Origin: Closterium sp. Naga37s-1 | Lineage: Eukaryota > Streptophyta > Zygnematophyceae > Desmidiales > Closteriaceae | NCBI GenBank assembly: GCA_947471745.1 | Contig: CANJKZ010000137.1 | Coordinates: 3,674,001 to 3,738,000 of the forward strand | Direction of reading: 5' to 3' | Length of the DNA stretch: 64,000 nt | Shown: piece by piece, positions 34,510 through 45,868 of the stretch | How positions within the stretch are numbered: position 1 is the first letter of the stretch | Layout: the number at the start of each line of letters is the position of its first letter | Position numbers and translations under genes: made by a program | The notes under the pieces: model-generated | The model's input: only the letters and a program-made list of their open reading frames with translations | Told to the model about the DNA's origin: nothing | The model's database searches: none

Positions 34510-35571
34510 CTACGCGAGTGCGTGTATATCGCGGAAGCCCCGGCTCCTCAGGTACACTTGCAGGGCAGGGTGGTTTTCGATGTTGGCCAGGGGCACCCAG
34601 CTGTCCTCAGTTGGCGTGCGATCCTTCCAGCGAACGAGGAATTCAATCCTCCTGATTCCCGTGGGGTGTCGAATCCGATGGCTCAGGATTTTTTCGGGCT
34701 CGATGATCGGTTCCGATGCAGGGCGAGTCATGGATGGCGGGCGGTGGTGAGGCAGTTGGCTTGTGGTTGGGACGTATGGGCGAAGCAGGCTGACGTGGAA
34801 CGATGGGCTGATGTACCAGTCGGTCGGTAACAGTAGGTGCGCGGTTACTGGCGTGATCATGTGGCTGATTTGGAATGGGCCACAGTAGCGCGGTCGAAGT
34901 TTCGGTACGTCGGGCAGTCGCAGATTTTGCGTGTCCAGCAGTACGTAATCCCCTGACTGGTATGTGACTGGGCGGCGGTGGCGGTCAGCGTTGCGCTTAG
35001 CGATGACGTTTGCTTTTTTAATTGCTTCTGCGGCTCTGGTGCGGGCAGCTTGCAGAATTTCGGCGAATTGCTGTGCACGTGGTGTTGGGTTGTCCGGACT
35101 CGGCGTCATGGGCACTGTAGGGTTTTGCCCGTAGTTCAGATAGAAGGGGGACTGCTGCGTCGTCGCTGACGTGGCGTTGTTGTACGCGAACTCGATCAGC
35201 GGCAACTGCTGCTCCCAAGTGGTCGGGTCGTCGCACGTGGCACGAATCAACTGCTCCATCGTCTGATTCGTCCGCTCCGTTTGACCGTCAGTCTCGGGGT
35301 GGTACGACGAACTGAACTGTAGCCTGGTCCCGAACTGCTCCCAGAGTTTCTTCCAGAAGTTGCTGGTGAACTTCGTGTCCCTGTCGCTGATAATCGCTGC
35401 TGGTATCCCGTCCAGGCGAACAACGGCTGCGATGAACAGGCGAGCGGTTTCCTCGGCTGAGATCGACTTTTTGCACGCAGCGAAGTGTGCCATCTTCGTC
35501 AACCTGTCAACGACGACCATCACCGCGTCGTTACCCCCAGGGTTCGAAGGTAACCCTGTGACGAAGTCCAT
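34510..35571 (-). pseudogene. Gypsy integrase core and chromodomain segment
   Basis: Integrase catalytic core followed by a C-terminal domain ending in a chromodomain, the mark of the chromovirus branch. Its upstream part lies beyond the hAT insertion. Fossil part of the 34148-47540 element. Confidence 0.88.
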
Positions 35572-35577
35572 GGGAAC

Positions 35578-36287
35578 CAGGGCACTTGCTAGGATTTGGG
35601 CCTGTCTGAAAACACCAAAGTAAAAAATCGTTCCGTCTGACGATCAGACGGGCAATTTTTTCTGGTCTGATTTTCTATTCGAATGTTGGAGCTTAGTCTG
35701 ATTTTTCAGACTATTTAATTTGCATAGTCTGATTCAGCTAACACCCTTGTCTAGCATAACCACACTTGTTTTTGTTAATGAACGTGCCCCTGGCGCGGCG
35801 CTGACAGCTAGCTAGCTGACAGGCGTGTGGCTGTTGAGAGGCATGCACGTGGCATTGAGGTGCTGCGAGGGATCAGGTTGGGTGGAGGGACGCAAGAAGA
35901 AAGGGGGGGGGTTGGGCTGTTGCGAGACTTCACGAGGGGCATGGGGAGGGGACATGGGGAGGGGACCTATGGCTGGGGGGAAGGGGGAGAAGGTCTGGAC
36001 TAGGCCTAGAAGAGGAGCGAGGGCATCGAAAGGGAGCTTAGAGAAGCGAGGGATTCGGGGGGGGGGGGGGGGGGGGGGAGGGGGTTCGGTATTAGACGAA
36101 TTGCAACCCGCTATCTGAAATTTCAGACTAAGTATTAGGCTTGCTCTGAAAAATCCGATGAACTAAATTTCGTAATCTTACGGATCAGACGAAGTAAAAA
36201 TCCTCGTCTTGAAAATCAGATGAAACCCAAAATCAAGGTCTGAAAATCAGAAAATCAGACCAATTTGGTCTGATAACGAGAGCCCTG
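35578..36287. mobile_element. Non-autonomous hAT element, 710 bp
   Basis: Termini CAGGGCACTTGC and (reverse complement of the other end) CAGGGCTCTCG, flanked by an 8-bp target duplication ATGGGAAC at 35570-35577 and 36288-36295. An 8-bp duplication with CAGGG ends is the hAT signature. Inside are many TCTGA/TCAGA motifs near both ends, a G-rich tract and no transposase ORF. It is inserted within the integrase region of the gypsy element, so it is younger than that insertion. Confidence 0.85.
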
Positions 36288-37489
36288 ATGGGAACCTGCT
36301 ACCAGGCGCGCTCGGGCGGTGGTATCGGCTGCAATTGACCCGCCTTCCGCTTCCTCGAGCTCTTCATCACCTGACACGTGGGGCACGAGCCCACGTGCTG
36401 CTGCACGTCGGTCAACAGCTCCGGCCAGTAGTAATACCGCTGCAGTTGCTGTCGCGTTTTTTCTACCCCAAAATGTCCCGAGGTAATTCCGTCGTGTGCC
36501 TCCTGCAGTAGCAGCTCCCCCAGTAGTGAGTACGCGGGTACCCAGATGCGGTTGGTGCCTGTTTTTACGTAATAAAATCCTTTAGCTTCTGCCAGTTGCT
36601 GTGAATTTCCGGTCGTGAAAAATGGGTCGGTGCGGTATCCATGGGTGAATAGGCCTGTTAAAAGCGGGTTGATTTGGGCGAGTAGGATGGCATGGAGTTG
36701 GGCGGTAGGGCGGGTGAGGGCGTCGGCGATGTTGGATGCGCCTTTCTTGTACGTAACCGTGTAGTGGAAGTTGGACTCGAGGTAGTCCAACCAGCGAATC
36801 TGTCGCGGATTGAGATTTGGTTGGGCGCGTAGGTACTGTAGTGATCGGTGGTCTGTCCGTACTGTCACGTCGGCGCCAGTCAGGTCACCGCCAAACCTTG
36901 AACGCGTGCACGATCGCCAACATTTCACGGTCGTGTATCGGGTAGTTGCGTTCGGGCGGGTGCAGCTTGCGGGACTCGTACGCGATTGGCTGGAGGCCGT
37001 TCCCGAAATCCTGCAACAGTACTGCTCCCACAGCGATGTCACTTGCGTCAGTGACGAGCTCGAACGGACGGTTTGGATCTGCGATGTGACGCACGGGCGG
37101 TGAGCACAAAATGTTTTTGAGGGCCGAGAAGGCAGCTTGCTTTTTCTCCCCCCACGTGTACTCAACCCCCTTCCTCAGCAGGTCTGTCCGCGGGGCAGTC
37201 AGCTTCGCCATGTCGGGGACGAACCGGCGCACGTAGTTGACGAACCCCAAAAAACTCTGCAACTCGGTCAAGTTGGTCGGCGCGTGCCATGCTTGAATCG
37301 TCGCAATTTTCTTCGGGTCTATTTCCACTCCTGCAGGTGAAATAACGTGTCCCAAAAACTCCAGGCGGTCCTGTAAAAACTCACAGTTAGACGCTTTTGT
37401 CAGTAGGCGGTTCTCACTCGGTATTTTAAAAACTGCTTCGATGTCCTGTAAGTGCTGTGCTCTGTCAGGGCTGTAAATTAGTATGTCGT
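36288..37489 (-). pseudogene. Gypsy RT (3' part), RNase H and integrase zinc-finger segment
   Basis: Reverse transcriptase thumb/connection, RNase H and the His/Cys domain of integrase, in that order on the minus strand. It continues the RT piece at 44652-45060 on the other side of the copia insertion. Fossil part of the 34148-47540 element. Confidence 0.88.
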
Positions 37490-37494
37490 CCAGG

Positions 37495-37624
37495 TGTCAA
37501 ATGTTATGTCTACTACAGTTTGTTTAGGCTGTAGTGGGGTAGTTACTATGGGGTACAATAAGTTTAGGGTTTCCTACTTGTACCCAACTCTTTCCTAGTG
37601 CAATCACTCTTGTTCATTCTGACA
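37495..37624 (+). repeat. Copia 5' LTR
   Basis: 130 bp, begins TGTCAAATG and ends TTCTGACA; near-identical to 44517-44646. Confidence 0.95.
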
Positions 37625-37914
37625 TGGTATCACGAGCCTAGGTTGCCACCTAGGACCGCTTACTCCTACGGGCCCACTATTCCGCTAGAAGCGCCCTCGT
37701 GCACCCTACCTTACGTGCGCCCTCGTGCGCCTTTCTCTGCTCGTGCGCCCTCGTGCGCCTTTCTCTGCTCGTGCGCCCTCGTGTGCCCCCCCCTTTTTTT
37801 TTATGCGAGTGCGCCCTCGCGCGCCCCGCCCTTCGTTCTCCCTGCGCGCCGTCCTGCAGCCCTCGCGCTGCCTCCTGCTGCCCTAGGCCAGTTCGCCGCC
37901 CCTGCAAGCTAATA

Positions 37915-38970
37915 GGGCCCTCGAGCCGCCCCTGCAGGTCCGTCAGGCCCCCGAGCCGCCTCTGCAGGCCCGTCAGGCCCCTGAGCCGCCTCTGCAGGCC
38001 CGTCAGGCCCTCGAGCCGCCCCTGCAGGTCCGTCAGGCCCCCGAGCCGCCTCTGTAGGCCCGTCAGGCCCCTGAGCCGCCTCTGCAGGCCCGTCAGGCCC
38101 GAGAGCCGCCCCTGCAGGCCCGTCAGGTCGGCGCGCTGCCCCTGCAGGACCACGCCGCCCGCGCGCAGCTTCTGCCCGACCACGCGCCGCCCCTGCAGGC
38201 CCTCGCCACCCGCACGTAGCCTCTGCAGGCCCGTCAGACCAGCACGCGACCCCGTCAGGCCGCAGTCGCGGCCCCGTCAGGCCGCAGTCGCGGCCCCGTC
38301 ATGCCGCAATCGCGGCCCCGTCAAGCCGCAGTCGCGGCCCCGCCCTGCCGTGACGCGGCCCCGCCAGCCCTGCAGCTGACGCGGCCGCGCCCAGCTGCTG
38401 ACGCGGCGTCGCCCCTGCCCGCCGCGTCGCCCTGAAAGCCGCGTCGCCCCTGCCCGCGGCGTCGCCCTCGCTCGCCGCGTCGCCCCTGCCCGCCGCATCG
38501 CCCTGCCCTACCACGCGCCGGGCCCCTGGAGCAGCCGCCCCTGGAGCAACCGCCCCTGCAGCAGCCGCCCCTGCAGCAGCCGCCCCTGCAGCAGCCGCCC
38601 CTGCAGCAGCCGCCCCTGCAGCAGCCGCCCCTGACCCCTGAAGCGGCCGCCCCTGCAGCAGCCGCCCCTGGCCACTGGAGCGGCCGCCCCTGCAGCAGCC
38701 GCCCCTGGCCACTGGAGCAGCCGCCACTGCAGGAGCCGCCCCTGGCCCCTGGAGCAGCCGCCCCTGGAGCAGCCGCCCCTGTAGCAGCCGCCCCTGGCCC
38801 CTGGAGCAGCCGCCACTGCAGCAGCCGCCCCTGGCCCCTGGAGCAGCCGCACCTGCAGCCGCCCCTGGTCCCTGGAGCGGCCGCCCCTGCAGCAGCCGCC
38901 CCTGGCCACTGGAGCAGCCGCCACTGCAGGAGCTGCCCCTGGCCCCTGGAGCAGCCGCCCCTGCAGCAGC
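37915..38970. repeat. GC-rich tandem repeats in the copia 5' region
   Basis: Two arrays: a unit of about 30 bp (CTGCAGGCCCGTCAGGCCC) at 37915-38135, and a unit of 15-18 bp (GCCCCTGCAGCAGCC) at 38515-38970. Both occupy the place where gag is expected. Confidence 0.85.
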
Positions 38971-39129
38971 GACCGTCGCGGCCCTGTCCCTGCCGCTGTA
39001 GCGGCCCCGCAGTCGCCTCCGTCGTGCGCCTGCCCTTCCCACCACTGGTGAGCACTGCCCTGCCCCTGCTGCTACTGCTACTGCTGCTCCTGCTGCTCCT
39101 GCTTCTACTACTGCTCCTGGCGTGGCCAG

Positions 39130-42100
39130 ATGCAGCTCCAGGGCCGTCCGCGTGTGTCCCTCATGCCCCAGCAGCTTCGTGAGTGGTACGCCAGTTGGGG
39201 TTGTCGGGGTGGCAGTAGTGGGAGTCGTCCTGGAGTGGGTAGTTCGGGAGCTTCTTGTAGTGGCCCTGTGCAGCAGCAGCATCGTCCGCGAGAGACTCTT
39301 TCGCCCCAGCAACTTCGTGAGTGGTACGCTCAGAGTAGAGGGTCGCTGAGTAGTGCTCGCTGCCCGTACGTTATTAGCACGGGTGTCCGGACTGGTCAGC
39401 CTTGTGGGACGCGTGGTCACACAGAGTCCCGCTGCTTCGCCCGTCTGAGCGACGCTTGGCGTACAGAGTTTGCCGACGACGCTGAGCTCCCCGACTGGGT
39501 GGAGCTGCTTAGGCAGAGGGTAGATATCTTTGCTCTTGACTATGATGCTATTCTCACTGCAATGTATGCATTGTCTACTAGTGCCGAGGGAGCCTGTCAC
39601 CTGTGTGTGCCGCCTGAACCCGGTATCCAGTCTGCTGCTCCAGGTGCCGGTGAGGCTGCCGCTCTAGGTGCTAGTGCGTCTGCTGCCCCTGGTCATGGTG
39701 AGGCTGCTGCTCTAGGTGCAGGTGTGTCTGCTGCTTCAGGTGCTTCTGAGTCTGCGCCTTCAGGTACTGCGTCTACTGAGGCACTGCACACCTTCACACT
39801 GGACTCAGGTGCTTCCCGCTGTTTCTTTCGCGGCCGCACTGCCCTCGAGCAGCTCCCTAGGCCGGTTGCTGTCTCCCTGGCTGACCCCTCCGGTGGTCCG
39901 GTCTTTGCGACCTCCACCACTGCCCTCCCTTGTCCTGCTGTCCCGTCCGGCACACTGTCGGGCCTTTACCTCCCCTCGTTCTCTACGAACTTGGTGGCGG
40001 GTTCTGCGCTCCAGGACGCGGGTGTTCACCAGTTCACCCCTGCCTACGAGCGTGTGACACACTGCACGTGTGCCCAGACGGGTCGTCACCTGGCTACCTT
40101 CACTCGGCAGCCGGGGTCGGACTTGTACACACTGACCACTGAGTCCCCTCAGGTAGCGGCGTCTGCGTCTGCGTCAGGTCAGTTGTCCGCCCCCTGCTCG
40201 TGTCGCACCCTGTCGCACCGGACGGTCCTCTGGCACCACCGCCTTGGGCACCCTTCGATGCAGCGCATTCGTGGCATGCACTCTCGTTTCCTTGTCTCTG
40301 GTCTCCCCAGGTCACTGCCTCCCCTGCCATCGTCCCCTGCCCCTCCTTGCCTTCCCTGTGTCGAGGGGCGGCAGCGTGCCACTCCTCACTCCTCTGAGTT
40401 CCCCCCGACGGAGGCTCCTCTGCAGACCCTTCACATGGACGTGTGGGGCCCAGCCCGCGTCCGTGGACAGGGTGAAGAGCGCTACTTCCTGCTGGTAGTT
40501 GACGACTACACGCGTTACACCACGGTCTTCCCCTTGCGCACCAAGGGAGAGGTCCCTGCTGTCTTGATCCCTTGGATCCGCGCTACTCGTCTCCAGCTGG
40601 AGAGGCGCTTTCGCACGGACCTTCCCGTCCTGCGACTGCACTCTGACAGGGGTGGTGAGTTTTCCTCCGGCCTCTTGGAGGCCTTCTGTCAGGGGGAGGG
40701 CATTGAGCAGACGTTCGCGCTTCCGGCCTCTCCTCAGCAGAATGGGGTTGCTGAGCGCCACATTGGCTTGGTCATGGAGGTCGCTCGTACCTCCTTGATC
40801 CATGCGGCTGCCCCCCATTTTCTATGGCCGTTTGCGGTCCGGTACGCCGCGCATCAGCTCAACCTCTGGCCCCGTGTCTCCGTTCCGGAGACCTCGCCGA
40901 CACTGCGCTGGACGGGAGCGGTTGGCGATGCGTCTGTGTTCCGTGTCTGGGGATCTCGTGCCTTTGTCCGCGATACGTCCGCGGACAAGCTCTCCTCCCG
41001 TGCCGTTCCTTGTGTCTTCCTGAGCTTTGTCCCTGACGCGCCTGGCTGGCAGTTTTACCACCCCACCTCGCGCCGTGTCTTCCCCTCTCAGGACGTCACG
41101 TTTGACGAGTCGGTCCCCTTTTACCGTCTCTTCCCCTACCGCACTGCCCCGCTCCCCCCTCCGCCGCTCTTCCTCACGCCAGGTGCTGCTTCGGTAAACC
41201 CCCTGCCTCCCCAGGGTCCTGCTCCCTCAGGTGTTTCCCAGGTAGACCCGGTCGAGCCTGTCGAGGTAGCTGTCGACTCTGGTCCTGCGCGAGGTACTGA
41301 GCGTGCTGAGCCCGAGCGTGCTGAGCCTGAGCATGCTGAGCCTGGTGGTGCTGGGTCTGGGGGTACTGCGACTGGGGGTGCTGAGCCTGGGGGTGCGGAG
41401 ACTGGGGGTGCTGAGCCTGGGGGTGCGGAGACTGCGGGTGCTGAGCCTGGGGGTGCTGAGACTGGGGGTGTTGTCCCTGGGGGTGCTGAGTCTGGAGGTC
41501 GTGAGCCTAGGGGTGCTGCGCCTGGGGGCGTTCTCTCTTCCCAGCAGCTGCGTGAGTGGTACTCTCGGTACTGTCGCCGCCGCCGTGGTGCTGTGGGAGC
41601 TGGAGGTGCTACTGGAGCTGGAGCTGAGGGCGCTGAGCCTACTGGAGTTGGTGTTGCTGCTGACCCTCGGGTTGGCGCTGGAGGTGCTGGAGCCACTGGT
41701 CCTGGAGGTGCTCGTACTGGCGGTACTGGAGCTGCTGGGACTGGGGGTGCTACTGGAGCTGCTGGAGCTGGTCCTGCTGGAGGTGCTGCTAGTGCTGCTG
41801 GAGGTACTGGAGCTGCTGGAGCTGCTGGTGGTGCTGCTGGTACTGGGGCTGGTGCTGCTGGAGGTGCTGCTAGTGCTGGTCCTGCTGGAGGTGCTGCTGG
41901 TGCTGCTGGAGGTATTGGAGCTACTGGTGGTGCTGAGCGAGTTGGAGCTGCTGCTGGAGGTTCTGGTGCTGTCTCTGCTGGTTCTGGGGGCACTTCACGG
42001 CCACAGCCGTACTTCGTTCCCCTCCTTCAGCTGGTTCTTGGTCAGCCGCCTCCTCCTTGTCCTTCTCCCTCCTTAGAGTGTCCTCCGCCTGTCCAGTCGC

Positions 42101-44283
42101 TGTCACAGCTACCGCCTGCCTCGCCACTCCCTGGTCCTTCTCCCTACACTGGTCCGACAGGCGGTCTTACGGAGCGTCGTGAGCCTGAGTCTCGTCCTGT
42201 GTCGCCTGAGTCTCGGTCTGCGTCACCTGTTCGTGCTGCTCGCACTGGTCGTCGTGTCCCGCGTCAGCGTCCTCCTGCTGTCCCAGGCACTCACCAGATG
42301 GCGCTTCGTCCTTCCACTGCTCCACAGCGTGTCCCGCTGCCTTCTCCTCCTGCGTCCTCTCTTCCTGCCCTTGCTGACCCGGAGTCTGACTCTCTTCGTG
42401 CTGCTAGTCCTACTGTCACGCGTCTCCTGGTCACTGCTGTCACTGACCCTTCCTTTGAGTCAGCTGCTGCGTCTGCCTTAGTTGCTGAGCTTGTCGACAT
42501 TGCTGCTCACTGTCGTCTAGACTACGCTGCGAGTCTTGTTGCTGAGTCTGAGTCTCAGTCTGTCTGTCCTCTGTCCGTCGGGGGTGAGTGTGCTCTTGGC
42601 ACGGACGTCCTTGAGGACAGGCAGGAGGAGTTTGAGTGCTTTGCCGCCGCTGTACCTCATCTCGTGTCCATGCTGATTGCACCTGAGGGAGACCCGGATG
42701 CACCAGACATCCCGACCCCGCGCTCTTACGCTGAGGCGATCGCGGGTGAGTACTCCTCTCAGTGGCACTCAGCCATGGACGCAGAGATGGCATCCTGGAA
42801 GTCCACTGGCACTTACGTCGACGAGGTTCCCCCTCCCGAGGCGAACATCGTCAGTGGCATGTGGATTTTCAGGGTGAAGCGGCCGCCAGGTTCTCCGCCT
42901 GTCTTCAAGGCTCGTTACGTTGCTCGAGGCTTCAGTCAGCGAGAGGGAGTAGACTTCTTCCAGACCTTCTCCCCCACCCCGAAGATGACCACTCTTCGGG
43001 TGCTACTGCACGTTGCCGCTCAGCGTGACTACGAGCTTCACTCTCTTGACTTCAGCACAGCTTTCTTGCAGGGCAGCCTGCAGGAGGAGATCTGGCTGCG
43101 CCGCCCTCCTGGCTTCACTGGGTCGTTCCCTCCTGGTACCCAGTGGAGCCTCTGGCGGCCGGTCTACGGTCTCCGCCAGGCGCCACGTGAGTGGCACGAC
43201 ACACTGAGGACTACACTTGCGGCTCTTGGGTTCGCGCCTTCTACTGCTGACCCGTCGCTGTTTCTGCGCACCGACACTTCGCTGCCGCCGTTCTACATCC
43301 TCGTGTACGTCGACGACTTGGTCTTTGCCACTGCTGACACTGAGGCTCTCGCCCTGGTGAAGTCGGAGCTGCAGAAGAGACACACGTGCACAGACCTGGG
43401 TGAACTGAGTAGCTACCTTGGCTTGCAGATCACCCGGGACAGAGCACGCCGCACCATCACACTGACTCAGTCACACATGGTGCAGCAGGTCCTTCAGCGC
43501 TTTGGCTTCACCTGGTCCTCGGCACAGGCCACTCCTCTGGCTACAGGTCACTCGCTCTCAGCTCCACCTTCGGACGAGTCCGTAGAGCCGAGTGGTCCTT
43601 ACCCAGAGCTAGTTCGCTGTCTTATGTACCTGATGACTTGCACTCGTCCTGACCTCGCGTACCCTCTTGGCCTTCTGGCTCGCTACGTGGCTCCTGGTCG
43701 GCACCGAAAGGTGCATATGGACGCTGCTAAGAGGGTACTGCGCTACTTGTGGAGTACATCAGGCATGGGACTCGTGCTTGGAGGGAGGAGCTCAGTTGTC
43801 CTCACTGGGCACTCAGACGCTTCTTGGGTTGACGACCAGGCTACGCAGCGGTCGTCACAGGGTTACACCTTCAGCCTTGGCTCTGGCTCTATCTCTTGGC
43901 GTTCTACACGTTCGTCTTCAGTTCTCAGCTCCAGTTGTGAGGCTGAGATCTACGCCACAGCCATGGCTGCACAGGAGTTACGCTGGCTCGCCTACCTGCT
44001 GACTGACTTGGGAGAGCGGCCTCGTTCTCCTCCAGTGCTGTACGTCGACAACAAGGCTACCATTGCCTTGTGTGAGGAGCACAAACTGGAGCACAGAACG
44101 AAGCACATCGCTCTGCGTTACTTCCTGGCTCGAGAGTTGCAGCAGCGTGGTCAGCTTCGTCTGCGTTACGTGGCCACTCGGGCCAACACTGCTGATATAT
44201 TCACCAAGGCACTTCAGTCTGGTGATCATCAGCGTTTCTGCACTATGCTAGGGCTTGTGCCCACTTTTCCTCACTTGCTGTAG
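39130..44283 (+). CDS. Copia polyprotein (1717 codons)
   Basis: Uninterrupted frame. Parts: a short Cys/His segment near 39360-39440, aspartic protease about 39780-39960, pre-integrase zinc domain about 40205-40390, integrase core about 40420-41000, a long Gly/Ala/Thr-rich linker 41280-42000, reverse transcriptase about 42780-43500, and RNase H about 43790-44220. The short motif QQLREWY occurs three times (about 39165, 39310 and 41540). Fossil entry: it looks whole in this frame. Confidence 0.92.
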   Translation: MQLQGRPRVSLMPQQLREWYASWGCRGGSSGSRPGVGSSGASCSGPVQQQHRPRETLSPQQLREWYAQSRGSLSSARCPYVISTGVRTGQPCGTRGHTESRCFARLSDAWRTEFADDAELPDWVELLRQRVDIFALDYDAILTAMYALSTSAEGACHLCVPPEPGIQSAAPGAGEAAALGASASAAPGHGEAAALGAGVSAASGASESAPSGTASTEALHTFTLDSGASRCFFRGRTALEQLPRPVAVSLADPSGGPVFATSTTALPCPAVPSGTLSGLYLPSFSTNLVAGSALQDAGVHQFTPAYERVTHCTCAQTGRHLATFTRQPGSDLYTLTTESPQVAASASASGQLSAPCSCRTLSHRTVLWHHRLGHPSMQRIRGMHSRFLVSGLPRSLPPLPSSPAPPCLPCVEGRQRATPHSSEFPPTEAPLQTLHMDVWGPARVRGQGEERYFLLVVDDYTRYTTVFPLRTKGEVPAVLIPWIRATRLQLERRFRTDLPVLRLHSDRGGEFSSGLLEAFCQGEGIEQTFALPASPQQNGVAERHIGLVMEVARTSLIHAAAPHFLWPFAVRYAAHQLNLWPRVSVPETSPTLRWTGAVGDASVFRVWGSRAFVRDTSADKLSSRAVPCVFLSFVPDAPGWQFYHPTSRRVFPSQDVTFDESVPFYRLFPYRTAPLPPPPLFLTPGAASVNPLPPQGPAPSGVSQVDPVEPVEVAVDSGPARGTERAEPERAEPEHAEPGGAGSGGTATGGAEPGGAETGGAEPGGAETAGAEPGGAETGGVVPGGAESGGREPRGAAPGGVLSSQQLREWYSRYCRRRRGAVGAGGATGAGAEGAEPTGVGVAADPRVGAGGAGATGPGGARTGGTGAAGTGGATGAAGAGPAGGAASAAGGTGAAGAAGGAAGTGAGAAGGAASAGPAGGAAGAAGGIGATGGAERVGAAAGGSGAVSAGSGGTSRPQPYFVPLLQLVLGQPPPPCPSPSLECPPPVQSLSQLPPASPLPGPSPYTGPTGGLTERREPESRPVSPESRSASPVRAARTGRRVPRQRPPAVPGTHQMALRPSTAPQRVPLPSPPASSLPALADPESDSLRAASPTVTRLLVTAVTDPSFESAAASALVAELVDIAAHCRLDYAASLVAESESQSVCPLSVGGECALGTDVLEDRQEEFECFAAAVPHLVSMLIAPEGDPDAPDIPTPRSYAEAIAGEYSSQWHSAMDAEMASWKSTGTYVDEVPPPEANIVSGMWIFRVKRPPGSPPVFKARYVARGFSQREGVDFFQTFSPTPKMTTLRVLLHVAAQRDYELHSLDFSTAFLQGSLQEEIWLRRPPGFTGSFPPGTQWSLWRPVYGLRQAPREWHDTLRTTLAALGFAPSTADPSLFLRTDTSLPPFYILVYVDDLVFATADTEALALVKSELQKRHTCTDLGELSSYLGLQITRDRARRTITLTQSHMVQQVLQRFGFTWSSAQATPLATGHSLSAPPSDESVEPSGPYPELVRCLMYLMTCTRPDLAYPLGLLARYVAPGRHRKVHMDAAKRVLRYLWSTSGMGLVLGGRSSVVLTGHSDASWVDDQATQRSSQGYTFSLGSGSISWRSTRSSSVLSSSCEAEIYATAMAAQELRWLAYLLTDLGERPRSPPVLYVDNKATIALCEEHKLEHRTKHIALRYFLARELQQRGQLRLRYVATRANTADIFTKALQSGDHQRFCTMLGLVPTFPHLL

Positions 44284-44516
44284 GCTTCGCTTGTACTGTG
44301 ATCTATATGTATATATATATACCTGCATGCTTGCTTTGCTAGGTAGAGATCACTGTGCTGTTTGTGTTGCATATATGCCTCTGCATGTGGACTGGCCTTG
44401 TGGCCCTTGCTTGTACTCAGAGTGTGTGGTGACGTTGTGATCCACCCTGAGCTTGCTTTGCCTTTCTTGACTGGTCTTGTGACCCCTTGCTCTCCCCCAC
44501 TTTGCCTATGGGGGTG

Positions 44517-44646
44517 TGTCAAATGTTATGTCTACTACAGTTTGTTTAGGCTGTAGTGGGGTAGTTACTATGGGGTACAGTAAGTTTAGGGTTTCCTACT
44601 TGTACCCAACTCTTTCCTAGTGCAATCACTCTTGTTCATTCTGACA
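44517..44646 (+). repeat. Copia 3' LTR
   Basis: 130 bp, preceded by a short G-rich tract (TATGGGGGTG); near-identical to 37495-37624. Confidence 0.95.
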
Positions 44647-44651
44647 CCAGG

Positions 44652-45860
44652 TATACTATGACGCACTTATCTAAGAGCGGGCGGAAAGCTTCGTTCATGG
44701 TCATTTGAAAAGTGGCGGGGGCGTTGGTCAGTCCGAAGGGCATGACGGTGTATTCGAAAGATCCGTAGCGTGTGTGAAATGCGGTCTTAGGGCAGTCGGG
44801 CGGATTGACGCGAATCTGGTGGTAACCCCCTCGAAGGTCGATTTTCGAGAAAACCCGGGCTGTGCGCAGTTGGTCGATCAGTTCGTCGGCTCGCGGGATG
44901 GGGTAACGGGATTGATGGTAACCCTGTTCAGTGCTCTTTAATCTATGCACATGCGAAATCCCCCATCTTTTTTCGGTGTGAACAGTATCGGTGCTGCGAA
45001 AGGCGACGAACTAGGGCGAATGAATTCCTTCTCAAGCAGGTAATCGAGCTGCTTCCTCAGTTCGTCTAGTTCGGGCTGGGGCAGTCGGAACTGTCGATGT
45101 ACTGTTGGCTGTGCCCCCAGTTCTAACTCTATCCTGTTGTCGTGCGGTCGCTGAGGTGGCAGTCCCGTCGGTAAATCGTCCGGGAAATGTCACTGTACTG
45201 CTTCAACAGTGCTGCCAGATCACTCGGTACGTCGGCCAGCAGTTTCTGTAAATCCCCTCCTTTGTCTGCTGCCTCGGCTTCCCGAATGTCGACCGCGTAC
45301 ACGTCAGCTCCCGCCGCTACGGCGCGTTTCATCGTGATCGCGTTGACACGCACCGACGAAGACTCAGGCGAGCCCCAGCGAGGTAAGGCGATGTTGTTAC
45401 CGTTCACTCGCACGGTGCAGTCACCCGTCGTCTAGTCGGTTCGCGGATTGTGTCGTCGCAGCCAATCACGCCCGAGTAAAATATCGGTTCCGTCGAGGGT
45501 CGTTGTGAGCATTTCCTGGCTAAACGTGAAGTTACCCCCACATCGAATCCGAACCCGGTCTACGCGTTCCCGTATCGCCAGCGGCGTGCCGTCTACCAGT
45601 CTTGCGTCGATCTCAGGTAAACATCTGTCCAGTGGCAGTCGCTGTTTTCATGCTGTGGCAGTGTTGATGAGGCTGTGGCTGGCTCCCCCGTCTACGAAGA
45701 TTTTTACTAAGTCCGTCCCGATTTTCCCACTAAGCAGTATGGGGCTGTCTACCGTAGTCCCCTCCTTATTCGGCCGGGTGTGGTCGATTGCGTGAACCGG
45801 CACAATCACTCGGTGAGGGTCGGTTGGGTCGGGCGAGCGGCGTGACCTGTCAGTAGAGGG
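44652..45860 (-). pseudogene. Gypsy protease and RT (5' part) segment
   Basis: Protease-like region followed by the fingers/palm part of a Ty3-type reverse transcriptase, on the minus strand, up to the copia insertion site. Fossil part of the 34148-47540 element. Confidence 0.8.
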
Positions 45861-45868
45861 CCCGTCTG

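Larger units (their letters stand above)
37495..44646 (+). mobile_element. Ty1/copia LTR retrotransposon, looks whole and very young
   Basis: 130-bp LTRs at 37495-37624 and 44517-44646 differ at one site. A 5-bp target duplication ccagg lies at 37490-37494 and 44647-44651. A primer-binding site (TGGTATCACGAGCC) directly follows the left LTR. One long ORF (39130-44283) holds protease, integrase, reverse transcriptase and RNase H in copia order. The 1.5 kb between the left LTR and this ORF is Pro/Ala-rich tandem repeat with no recognisable gag. It is inserted in the RT region of the gypsy element, in the opposite orientation. Confidence 0.93.

Noticed and set aside
38277-39600. Ala/Gly-rich minus-strand ORFs opposite the copia 5' region
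   Set aside because: GC-rich repeat shadows antisense to the retrotransposon.
41136-41993. Pro/Ala-rich 285-codon minus-strand ORF
   Set aside because: Antisense of the Gly/Ala-rich linker of the copia polyprotein.
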